A DNA stretch of 64,000 nucleotides from an uncultured Gemmatimonadota bacterium. Its GTDB lineage: Bacteria; Gemmatimonadota; Gemmatimonadetes; Gemmatimonadales; Gemmatimonadaceae. The notes below the pieces were generated by a model. That model searched no databases, had not been told where the DNA came from, and saw nothing but the letters and a program-made list of their open reading frames with translations. The stretch is taken from positions 1 to 64,000 of the forward strand of contig CAIRYG010000007.1 of assembly GCA_903882745.1 (NCBI GenBank), in the 5' to 3' direction. Below are positions 36,596-44,361 of this stretch, one piece after another. Every line of letters starts with the position of its first letter. Positions within the stretch are counted from its first letter, which is position 1. A program made the translations under genes and the position numbers.

Positions 36596-37710
36596 TGGCG
36601 TCGATGGTGGGCGGGGCCATTCGGTCCCGTCCCACCCTCGAGCCCACCGGAGATTCGATCGTGTCGCGCACCGCTCGCTGGCTCATCGTCTTCGCCTCGC
36701 TCCTGCTGGCGACGGGATTCGTCCTCCCACTCTGGCATGTGGGGCTGATTGCACCGCAGTATCCCGAAGGACTCGGGATGCTGATTCGCGTGAACACGGT
36801 GGTGGGCGTCAAGGAACAAGATCTGAACAGCATCAACGGTTTGAATCACTACATCGGAATGAAAAAGATTGAACCCGATACGATCCCAGAGCTCAAGCTC
36901 ATGCCGATTATCCTTGGCGTGCTTGTGATGACGGGCCTCGGTGTGGCCGCACTCGGGAATCGCTGGGTTTTGGTGGGTTGGGCGACAGCGCTTGGTGGTC
37001 TGCAGCTCGCCGGGCTCGTCGACTTCTGGAAATGGGAGTACGACTACGGTCACGATCTCGACATGGTGCATGCCATCATCAAGATCCCCGGCATGACCTA
37101 TCAGCCGCCGGTGCTCGGATCTCGCCAGCTGTTGAACTTCACGGCAACCTCGTGGCCCGCATCTGGCGGATGGCTGTGGGTGCTTGCGGCGGTCTCGGCG
37201 GCTGGGGCCCTCTATCTCACCTTCCGCGGTCGCGCCGCGCGCACGAGGTCCATGGCCCCGCATCCATTGGCTACGGCCGCACTGTTCGCGATGCTCGCAC
37301 TCTCGGCCTGCGCCCCCGTGGGTCCTGCGCCTATCGCCCTCGGCACAGATGCCTGCGACCAATGCCGGATGACCATCTCGGATGCTCGCTTCGGCGGTGA
37401 AGCCATCACCGCCAAAGGGCGCATCCTACGCTTTGACTCGGTGGAGTGCCTCGCGGCCTGGGCCGCCACAGGTGAGCAGGGAAAATCCGCGCACCTCTAC
37501 GTCATCGACTTACAGCACCCCGGACGCTTCGTTCGCGCCGACTCCGCTGGCTTTCTACGCGGCGCGATGCTGGGAAGTCCAATGGGTGGTGCCGTGCTCG
37601 GGTTCATCTCACTCGCCAAGGCAGAGGAACAGCGTACCATGCTCGGCGGGTCCGTGGTGGGATGGGCGGCGCTGGTGGACGCCAAACGAATCGCGCGTGG
37701 ACCCGGGTGA
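36595..37710 (+). CDS. nosL: NosB-like membrane protein fused in frame to NosL copper chaperone
   Basis: One open frame of 371 residues combines two proteins that are usually separate. Residues 1-215 have four hydrophobic segments (about 29-50, 102-120, 124-143, 192-210) and resemble NosB of clade II nos clusters. Residues 220-371 are NosL: MAPHPLATAALFAMLALSAC, whose LSAC lipobox ends at Cys239, then the copper motif DACDQCRM (Cys254, Cys257) and FDSVECLAAW. There is no stop between them. ATG 37252 preceded by GAGG could start NosL separately as a 152-residue lipoprotein. Charge pattern (RGRAARTRS before the last helix) puts the NosL part in the periplasm either way. Confidence 0.8.
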   Translation: MASMVGGAIRSRPTLEPTGDSIVSRTARWLIVFASLLLATGFVLPLWHVGLIAPQYPEGLGMLIRVNTVVGVKEQDLNSINGLNHYIGMKKIEPDTIPELKLMPIILGVLVMTGLGVAALGNRWVLVGWATALGGLQLAGLVDFWKWEYDYGHDLDMVHAIIKIPGMTYQPPVLGSRQLLNFTATSWPASGGWLWVLAAVSAAGALYLTFRGRAARTRSMAPHPLATAALFAMLALSACAPVGPAPIALGTDACDQCRMTISDARFGGEAITAKGRILRFDSVECLAAWAATGEQGKSAHLYVIDLQHPGRFVRADSAGFLRGAMLGSPMGGAVLGFISLAKAEEQRTMLGGSVVGWAALVDAKRIARGPG

Positions 37711-38963
37711 TGGTGTCGACTCGGCAGGTGGGGATCGTTGGGCTGCTCGGCATCAGTGTCGTGCTGTGTGTGCGCGTAGCGGCGGCGCAAATCGTCGTCG
37801 ATCCGCGCGGACCAGTGCGGAGCATTACCCAAGCGCTCGAGATGGTAAAGGCAGGAGGGCGGATTACCGTGCGCGCGGGCACCTATCGCGAGCCGACGCT
37901 CATAGTGCGGACCGCCGGTGTCACCCTGGAAGGGGAGGGCTGGCCCGTGCTCGACGGGGAAAGCCAGCGGGCAGTGTTGATTGTGACCGCGGATGACGTG
38001 ACGATTCGCGGACTCGAGGTGGCGCGCACCGGGGTCTCCAATATCGAGGACCGCGCGGGCATTCGTGTGCGCGATGCCGCACACTGCCGCATCGAGCACA
38101 ACCGACTCCGCGACAATCTCTTTGGGATCTATCTACAGCGCGCGCTCGGCTGTGTGATTGCGGATAACGACGTCACAGCGCACGGCGACGGGCAGTCAAC
38201 AAGCGGCAACGGTATCCATCTGTGGTACTCGCCCCAGACGACGGTCGAGCGCAATCACATTGCCGGCCAACGAGACGGTATCTATTTCGAGTTCTCCGCG
38301 GGCGGTATCACGCGACACAATACGAGCGAACGCAATCAGCGGTACGGCCTACACTTCATGTTCTCCGACTCGTGCCGCTACGAGTTCAATACGTTTCGCG
38401 CGAACAATTCCGGCGTCGCCGTGATGTACAGCCGCGGGATTACCATCCACCACAATCGATTTGAACAATCCCTCGGCGGCGCGGCCTACGGGTTGCTCCT
38501 GAAGGAAATCCTCGGCGGTGAAATCTCGGAGAACGCATTCTCCGAGAACTCGACCGGGATGTATCTCGAAGGCTCGTCGCATTTAGCGGTGCGGGACAAC
38601 GACTTCGTCTCGAACGGATGGGCGGCGAAAGTGCTCGCGAGTGCCGTTGATAATACGTTCACCGGTAATCGCTTCGAGGGCAATGCGTTCGACGTGTCGA
38701 CGAACTCACGGTCGTCGAACTCTACCTTCGATCGCAACTGGTGGGATGCGTACAAAGGCTACGATCTCGATCGTGACGGCGTCGGTGATACGCCATTTTA
38801 TCCGGTCCGCCTGTTTGCCCTCATCGTGGAGCAGCATCAACCCACGCTCGTGCTTCTGCGCAGCCCCATGGTGGCCGTCCTCGACGCGGCAGAGCGCGTG
38901 TTTCCCGTGCTGACGCCAGAAGCGCTCGTCGACAAACACCCGCTCATGAGGTCACCTCGATGA
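37710..38963 (+). CDS. nosD: NosD, periplasmic copper-site maturation protein
   Basis: Works with the NosFY ABC transporter in assembling the CuZ site of NosZ. ATG 37710 overlaps the NosL stop (TGATG) and gives the signal peptide MVSTRQVGIVGLLGISVVLC ending at AAAQ. The rest is a right-handed parallel beta-helix of pectate-lyase/CASH repeats: GIYLQRALGCVIADND, GIHLWYSPQTTVERNH, GIYFEFSAGGITRHNT, GLHFMFSDSCRYEFNTF, GVAVMYSRGITIHHNRF. 417 residues, normal for NosD. The stop overlaps nosF by 4 bases. Confidence 0.95.
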   Translation: MVSTRQVGIVGLLGISVVLCVRVAAAQIVVDPRGPVRSITQALEMVKAGGRITVRAGTYREPTLIVRTAGVTLEGEGWPVLDGESQRAVLIVTADDVTIRGLEVARTGVSNIEDRAGIRVRDAAHCRIEHNRLRDNLFGIYLQRALGCVIADNDVTAHGDGQSTSGNGIHLWYSPQTTVERNHIAGQRDGIYFEFSAGGITRHNTSERNQRYGLHFMFSDSCRYEFNTFRANNSGVAVMYSRGITIHHNRFEQSLGGAAYGLLLKEILGGEISENAFSENSTGMYLEGSSHLAVRDNDFVSNGWAAKVLASAVDNTFTGNRFEGNAFDVSTNSRSSNSTFDRNWWDAYKGYDLDRDGVGDTPFYPVRLFALIVEQHQPTLVLLRSPMVAVLDAAERVFPVLTPEALVDKHPLMRSPR

Positions 38964-39727
38964 TTGCGCTCCGCGGCATCGATAAGCGGTACGGGACGCA
39001 AATTGCACTCCATGATGTCTCACTCGAGGTGCGCCCTGGAGCCGTAACAGCGCTCGTGGGCCCAAATGGATCGGGAAAGACCACTCTCATCAAGACTATC
39101 CTCGGGCTGACCCGACCCGACGCTGGGACGGTAGCCCTCGCCGGTGTGCCGATCGACCGCGAGGGCGAATATCGTCGGCACCTCGGCTACATGCCACAAG
39201 CGGGCCATTTCCCTGAGCATCTCGCTGTTGGGGAGGTCATCCAGTTGGTGGATGCCCTGCGCCGCGGGATTGCGGTAGACGACGATCTGCTGCACGCCTA
39301 TGACCTCGGGGCAATCTGGGAGAAAAAGGTCAGCGCCCTCTCTGGTGGGACACGCCAAAAACTCAGTGCCGCGATCGCTTTTCGCTATGCGCCGCAGGTG
39401 TTGATTCTTGACGAGCCGACCGCTGGACTCGATCCGCTCGCGTGCGGAATCCTCAAAGACAAAATTCGGCGCGTTCGTCAGGCCGGCTGCACGGTCGTCA
39501 TCACGTCACACATTATGTCGGAGCTCGAAGAGCTTGCCGATGACATCGCCTTTCTGTGCGATGCACAACTCCAGTTTTCCGGCCCGGTGGTCGCCCTGTT
39601 GGAGCGAACCAAGCAACCGCGGCTCGAAGGGGCCGTGGCGGCGCTCCTGCGCGCGCGCAGCGGCTCGCGCCCCGATGCGCCGCCGCGCTACGACGTAGAA
39701 AACATTCCGACGCTGGAGCGCCCGTGA
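38960..39727 (+). CDS. nosF: NosF, ABC transporter ATP-binding subunit
   Basis: Energises the NosDFY complex. Walker A is GPNGSGKTT (34-42), the signature LSGGTRQKLS (127-136), Walker B VLILDEPTAGLDP (147-159) and the switch histidine ITSHIMSELEEL. 255 residues, starting MIALRGIDKRYG. It overlaps nosD and nosY by four bases each. Confidence 0.95.
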   Translation: MIALRGIDKRYGTQIALHDVSLEVRPGAVTALVGPNGSGKTTLIKTILGLTRPDAGTVALAGVPIDREGEYRRHLGYMPQAGHFPEHLAVGEVIQLVDALRRGIAVDDDLLHAYDLGAIWEKKVSALSGGTRQKLSAAIAFRYAPQVLILDEPTAGLDPLACGILKDKIRRVRQAGCTVVITSHIMSELEELADDIAFLCDAQLQFSGPVVALLERTKQPRLEGAVAALLRARSGSRPDAPPRYDVENIPTLERP

Positions 39728-40512
39728 CCACGACACGTCTTGTGGTCGTTGCCGGCATCCGGGACATGGCCGGCAATCGGTGGCTCGCCGCATACTTTGC
39801 CGCGTTCGTCGTGGTTGCCCAGAGCCTCTTCTGGTTCGGGGGAACGGGGCCGCAGGTTGTCCTCAGTCTGCTCAACGTCGTGTTGATGGTTGTTCCGCTC
39901 GTCTCGCTCGTGTTCGGAGCCATGCACGTCTACGCATCGCGCGAGTTCGTGGAGCTGCTGCTGGCACAGCCCGTCCGTCGGCGCGATCTCTTCACGGGAC
40001 TATACCTTGGGCTCGCGCTCCCGCTGACGGCCGCTTTTGTGCTTGGTGCTGGGATCCCCGTCCTCATGAACCGTGGATTCGGTGCAAACGGGATCGCGGT
40101 GCTCGCGTTACTCGTTGCGGGCGCGGGACTGACCTTCTCCTGCGTGGCGATTGCCACTTGGATTGCCCTCCGTACCGATGATCGCCTCAAGGGAATCGGG
40201 ATGGCACTCGCTGCCTGGTTGGCCACCAGCTTGTTGTACGATGGTGCCGTGCTCGCCTTTGCCTCGGCCTTTGGTGATTGGCCGATCGAGAAGCCAATGC
40301 TGGCCATGATGGTCACCAATCCGGTCGACCTCGCGCGCGTGCTCGTGCTCGCGCAGGTCGACGCATCAGCGCTGATGGGCTACACCGGGGCGCTGTTCGA
40401 GCGGACCTTCGGTTCGGCGCTCGGCAGTCTGGTCGCGCTCGGCGCGCTTGCCCTCTGGTGCGTGGGGCCGTGGTTCTTGGCCGCCCGTCGGTTTGATGCC
40501 CGCGATTTCTGA
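39724..40512 (+). CDS. nosY: NosY, ABC transporter membrane subunit
   Basis: Six-helix permease partner of NosF. GTG 39724 overlaps the nosF TGA as GTGA and gives a 262-residue protein beginning with MTTTRLVVVAGIRDMAGNRW. Hydrophobic segments include LAAYFAAFVVVAQSLFWFGG, VLLVAGAGLTFSC-like and LGSLVALGALALWCVGPWFL, and the elbow AREFVELLLAQPVRR matches the NosY/ABC-2 fold. The longer frame back to 39556 lies inside nosF and is rejected. Confidence 0.92.
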   Translation: MTTTRLVVVAGIRDMAGNRWLAAYFAAFVVVAQSLFWFGGTGPQVVLSLLNVVLMVVPLVSLVFGAMHVYASREFVELLLAQPVRRRDLFTGLYLGLALPLTAAFVLGAGIPVLMNRGFGANGIAVLALLVAGAGLTFSCVAIATWIALRTDDRLKGIGMALAAWLATSLLYDGAVLAFASAFGDWPIEKPMLAMMVTNPVDLARVLVLAQVDASALMGYTGALFERTFGSALGSLVALGALALWCVGPWFLAARRFDARDF

Positions 40513-40548
40513 TCCGTCCGTGCTTACCACCCTATCCCGATAGCTCTC

Positions 40549-40977
40549 ATGTCGATGACCCTGAAACTCTCGTTGCTCACGCTGACCGTTGTTGCCGTAA
40601 CTGCCTGCGGCGGTGATCAATCCGCGGGAGGAGCGGGCGCGACGAGTGCTCCCCCCGCGTCTGCGGTTGCTGCCACTGGGGTCGTGCACGAAATCATCAT
40701 GACGACGGACGACAAGGGGAGTTCATTCACCCCGAGCACAATCACGGCAAAGCCTGGTGATATGCTGCGCTTCAAGCTGGCGGTCGGCGTCCACAACGTG
40801 GACTTTCTCGCTGATTCAAATCCGGGAAAGAAAGGGCTCCCCGCAGTGAGCACGTTCCTTCAGTTACCAGGACAGACGTATGAGGTACCGCTGAACTTTG
40901 GGGAAGGAAACTTCTACTTTCAGTGTGATCCCCACGCAGCGCTCGGCATGCGTGGGCACGTCACCGTGGCGAAGTAG
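40549..40977 (+). CDS. type-1 copper lipoprotein (plastocyanin/azurin-like cupredoxin)
   Basis: A 142-residue exported blue-copper protein. The signal ends in the lipobox VTAC (Cys20), followed by an Ala/Gly/Ser linker of 25 residues. The cupredoxin domain has a complete type-1 copper ligand set: His82 (VHNV), Cys126 (FQCDPH), His129 and Met134 (GMRGH). It is 36 bases downstream of nosY, so it is probably part of the nos operon. A membrane-anchored blue-copper protein here is a good candidate electron donor to NosZ; copper delivery is the alternative. Its 3' end overlaps the convergent glycosyltransferase by 17 bases. Confidence 0.85.
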   Translation: MSMTLKLSLLTLTVVAVTACGGDQSAGGAGATSAPPASAVAATGVVHEIIMTTDDKGSSFTPSTITAKPGDMLRFKLAVGVHNVDFLADSNPGKKGLPAVSTFLQLPGQTYEVPLNFGEGNFYFQCDPHAALGMRGHVTVAK

Positions 40978-42007
40978 GCGCGGTGGCGTAGTGGGTGCGC
41001 CAGTGCTCGACTTTGTCGAGCACCTGTTGCACGGTGATCCGAGGGAGCCGCCCGGTCCGATTCTCCATGGAGATCGGGTAGTCCTCTCCGGGATCGCCGT
41101 AGGCATCAATCATCAAGTCGCGGAACTTCCCGTACGGGCCCACGCGCTTGGGATTTGAATATCCAATGAGCGATACAACCGGCCGGTTGAGTGCCACGCT
41201 GATGTGCAGCGGCCCAGTATCCGGCGAGAGTACCAGTGCCGCACCGTCGAAAATTGATACCAGCTTGCGGAGGCCACTCCCTAACGCCGAGATCGGCTTG
41301 TGCGTGGCCCGAGCTCTAATAACGCGCTCCGCCGTCTCCTCGCGCGGGGAGCGTCCGCCCACCAAAACGGGCTGGAGGCCAAAATCCGCGTAGAGCACAT
41401 CGCACACCTGCGCCCAGCGTTCGGGGAGCCAGTCCTTCTCCGCCTTGCTGGTCGCCACAACAATCGGCACCACCGGACGCTCGATTGGCGCGTAGAACTC
41501 TTGCTGCCACGCGCGCTCACTCTCCCACGGGCCGAGCCCCCACTCCACGGGTTCCTTGGGGACGCCGAGCCAGTCGGTGAACTCAAAGTACTGGTCCTGC
41601 ACGTGCTGCATGTCGTGCGGAGGAATCCGATGCGTGGTGAAGAGCCAGTTGAAGTCACGCGCGCGGGCGCGGTCAAAGCCAAGCTTGACCGGCGCGTTGA
41701 CGAAACTCGTGATGATTCCGGCTTTGAAGTACACCTGGAGGTTGATCACCAAGTCGAATCGGCGCGTGGAGAGCTCGCGTCGGATATCGAGGAATCCTTT
41801 GACGCCGGCACTCCGGTCAAAGAGGATGATGTCATCTACGAGCGGGTGACCACGCACCAACGTTGCCGGCCCGGGCTGCAAGACCCACGTGACGTGCATC
41901 GCCGGATGGTGACGCTTGAGCGCGGTCAGCACGGGGAGCACATGCACCGCGTCGCCAACCGCGCTCATCATCACAATACAGACGCGATCCATCTGCACAG
42001 GCGTCAT
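40961..42007 (-). CDS. GT9-family glycosyltransferase (heptosyltransferase-like)
   Basis: Resembles WaaC/WaaF ADP-heptose:LPS heptosyltransferases in the cell envelope. The N-terminus RVCIVMMSAVGDAVHVLPVL matches the GT9 glycine-rich opening with its conserved GD, and the C-terminal half has LGSGLRKLVSIFDGAALVLS followed by PDTGPLHISVALNRPVVSLI, the donor-binding segment. 348 residues. The start overlaps the KDO-kinase-like gene's stop by 4 bases. The sugar donor is not determined by sequence. Confidence 0.87.
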   Translation of the reverse strand: MTPVQMDRVCIVMMSAVGDAVHVLPVLTALKRHHPAMHVTWVLQPGPATLVRGHPLVDDIILFDRSAGVKGFLDIRRELSTRRFDLVINLQVYFKAGIITSFVNAPVKLGFDRARARDFNWLFTTHRIPPHDMQHVQDQYFEFTDWLGVPKEPVEWGLGPWESERAWQQEFYAPIERPVVPIVVATSKAEKDWLPERWAQVCDVLYADFGLQPVLVGGRSPREETAERVIRARATHKPISALGSGLRKLVSIFDGAALVLSPDTGPLHISVALNRPVVSLIGYSNPKRVGPYGKFRDLMIDAYGDPGEDYPISMENRTGRLPRITVQQVLDKVEHWRTHYATAPTSPR

Positions 42008-42759
42008 GCCGCGAGGTCTCCTGTCGCTTCGATCGCGCGAATCTGCGCCGCGCTGAGCGTGCGCTGGAGTCCGAGTCGCTCGCCCGTGAGCGATCGAATC
42101 AACCGAAGGGCATTGTACTCCGCGATCACACCGGCACTCATTGACGGAAACTCGACGCGGTCCACATCGAGGACGGCCGCGGCCGTTGGCTGCTGGTCCA
42201 AGATGAAGATGTTGCGGGCATTCAAGTCTGCGTGCAGCGCTTTCGCCGCGCGCAGGGAATGCAAAAGCTCGACGACCGCCGCAATAATCGTACGCTGCGC
42301 GTCCTCGGATTCGGCGCGCGCCCAGGCCTCGGGAAAGGCTGACCCGTACAGGCGCTGTGTGGCGACGTCCGCACGTGCGAACGGTGCCACTGCCGGATAC
42401 ACGGCGTACGCCACGACCCGCGGCGTCCGCACGCCGGCGCTCGTCAGACGCACGGAAATGTCGAGTTCACGCGGTGCGCGCGTTGGCCGCACAAAAAGGT
42501 CGCGTGTGAGTGGGGCAAAGAGCCCCCCGTGCTGCGAGTGCCGCACGACAACCGCCGTGCGGTCGGCCAGGGTTGTGCCATAGGCAATCGCTCGGCCGCG
42601 CATAGGCTGCGCGCCGGGTTGCCGGCTTGCCCACTCGTGCAGCGTGAGTGCGTCCATCGCCGAGCGAATCGCGGCCGCATGATCACGGTGCGCCACGACC
42701 TCGGCACCGCGGATCTCGAACCTCTGGTATCCGGTCGGAATCGCGGGTGCCGCACTCAC
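42004..42759 (-). CDS. 3-deoxy-D-manno-octulosonic acid (KDO) kinase-like protein
   Basis: Eukaryotic-like kinase fold of the InaA/KdkA lipopolysaccharide-kinase family. The catalytic loop ALHADLNARNIFI and the metal motif VLDVDRVEF are intact. GTG 42759 overlaps the cyclase stop (GTGA) and gives 251 residues; the longer frame is an Arg/His-rich shadow of the cyclase. Position beside a GT9 gene supports phosphorylation of lipopolysaccharide inner core. kdkA is the closest named gene, but related kinases act on other envelope sugars. Confidence 0.8.
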   Translation of the reverse strand: MSAAPAIPTGYQRFEIRGAEVVAHRDHAAAIRSAMDALTLHEWASRQPGAQPMRGRAIAYGTTLADRTAVVVRHSQHGGLFAPLTRDLFVRPTRAPRELDISVRLTSAGVRTPRVVAYAVYPAVAPFARADVATQRLYGSAFPEAWARAESEDAQRTIIAAVVELLHSLRAAKALHADLNARNIFILDQQPTAAAVLDVDRVEFPSMSAGVIAEYNALRLIRSLTGERLGLQRTLSAAQIRAIEATGDLAA

Positions 42760-44357
42760 CGCTTGACGAGGAAAATCGGAACTGGCTGTGTCTTCCCCTT
42801 GAGCGGCACTGGCTCCAGCGGCTGGAGGGCGGGCGGATTCTTCAGCGTGCGTCGGAAGTCTTCGCTGATGATAATCTCGCCCTTCTTCGCCACCGAGCAG
42901 AGCCGGCTTGCCGTGTTCACGGTGTCGCCGATCACGGTGTACTCGAGTCGACGCTCGCTGCCGATGTTTCCAGCGAACGCTTCGCCAAAGTTCAGGCCAA
43001 TCCCAATCTGCACCGTGGGGCGACCCGCCGCCGTCCAGCGCAGGTTCAGGGCGTCGAGCGCGGTCATCATATCCATCGCCGCCGCCATCGCGCGATCGGT
43101 GTCGTCGGGCTCGCCGATCGGTGCGCCCCACTGGGCCATCACCGCATCGCCGATGAACTTGTCGAGCGTGCCGCCGTGATGGAACACGCAGTCCACCATT
43201 TCGGTGAAGTACTCGGTGAGCAGCTTCGCCATGGCATCCGGATTCATCGTCTCGGAAAGCGCGGTGAAGCCGCGGATGTCGCTGAACAACACCGCCACCG
43301 GGCGCTTCTCACCGCCGAGCTTAATGGCGTCGGCAGAATTCGCGATCCGCGCTGCGAGCTGCGGCGTGAAGAACCGCTCAAAGTTTCCGCGCACCTGTGC
43401 CTGCTGCCGAATCTTGTCGGAGAACTGTCCGTTTTCGGTGGCAGCCGACGCAATGCTCGCGAAGGCGATCAAGAAGTCGAGGTCATCTTCGGTGAAGCGA
43501 TGCGTGCTAATGAAGTTGTCGACGTACAGCACGCCAAGCACCTTTTCCTCAGACCCCACGAGCGGCACACACATGGCGCCCCGCACTTTCTGCATCAGGA
43601 TCGAGGCGCCACCCTTGAAGCGGTCGTCCGCGCCGGCATCGTCCGACAGCACCGCGGATTTCTCCTCGGTGCAGAGCCGAGCGATCGACATCGGCACAAC
43701 AGCCGGCGCATCTTCGCCGCGCTTGTCGCGCGAGATCTTCGGCTGGAGCTGGCCATTGTCATCGATCAGGAGAATAGCGCAGCGGTCCGCCTCGAAAATC
43801 TCGAAGGCGTAGTTCGCCACTTTCCCGAGGAGCGTGTCGACGTCAGCTGCACTCGTGAGACCCTTGGCAATCTCGAGAAGAATCTGGAGTTTCTTTTGGT
43901 CTTTGTCGGCGCCGGTGCTCGCGGCCTTGATCGCAGCCTTGATGTCGCCGCTCGGGCCAGCCTGGCCGCTCGCGCGATACAGTGCAATGCTGCCCGAGTT
44001 GACGGGCCGCACCACGGTCGCGCCCGACGGCGCGCTTGGGTCTGGGGCGGGTTTTGGCGCCGCGACCACATCAGCCGCGAACTCAACGCGAAACGCGACC
44101 TTTCCAAAGGTCAGCGTGTCGCCATGCTTCACGACCGCTGTTTCGAACTGCGTGCCGTTGAGGTGCGATCCGTTGCTGGACTGGAAGTCCGTGACGTGGA
44201 TCTGGTCTGCCGTGACGACCATTTCCGCATGGCGTCGTGACACCGTAGCGTCAACGACAGGACAATCCGAGTTGACCGCGCGTCCCACGACCATCGTGGT
44301 GCCGGTGCGCAACTCGAACCGATACTCGTTGTCGATCCCCGCCAGCAAGAAACTCAT
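42756..44357 (-). CDS. FHA-GAF-class III adenylate/guanylate cyclase
   Basis: A 533-residue soluble signalling protein with three parts. Residues 1-95 are an FHA domain (VVGRAVNSDCPVVDATVSRR and DFQSSNGSHLNG), expected to bind phosphothreonine. About 150-320 is a GAF domain. About 345-533 is a cyclase homology domain: VAVLFSDIRGFTALSE (metal Asp), LDKFIGDAVMAQWG (Lys and Asp) and LEYTVIGDTVNTASRL. These catalytic features suggest activity, probably making cAMP. No separate kinase or phosphodiesterase lies nearby. The stop overlaps the KDO-kinase-like gene by 4 bases, and trpE ends 4 bases upstream. Confidence 0.9.
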   Translation of the reverse strand: MSFLLAGIDNEYRFELRTGTTMVVGRAVNSDCPVVDATVSRRHAEMVVTADQIHVTDFQSSNGSHLNGTQFETAVVKHGDTLTFGKVAFRVEFAADVVAAPKPAPDPSAPSGATVVRPVNSGSIALYRASGQAGPSGDIKAAIKAASTGADKDQKKLQILLEIAKGLTSAADVDTLLGKVANYAFEIFEADRCAILLIDDNGQLQPKISRDKRGEDAPAVVPMSIARLCTEEKSAVLSDDAGADDRFKGGASILMQKVRGAMCVPLVGSEEKVLGVLYVDNFISTHRFTEDDLDFLIAFASIASAATENGQFSDKIRQQAQVRGNFERFFTPQLAARIANSADAIKLGGEKRPVAVLFSDIRGFTALSETMNPDAMAKLLTEYFTEMVDCVFHHGGTLDKFIGDAVMAQWGAPIGEPDDTDRAMAAAMDMMTALDALNLRWTAAGRPTVQIGIGLNFGEAFAGNIGSERRLEYTVIGDTVNTASRLCSVAKKGEIIISEDFRRTLKNPPALQPLEPVPLKGKTQPVPIFLVKR

Positions 44358-44361
44358 AGTC

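Noticed and set aside
42760-43131. Longer KDO-kinase-like N-terminus
   Set aside because: Arg/His-rich shadow of the cyclase gene; GTG 42759 overlaps the cyclase stop.
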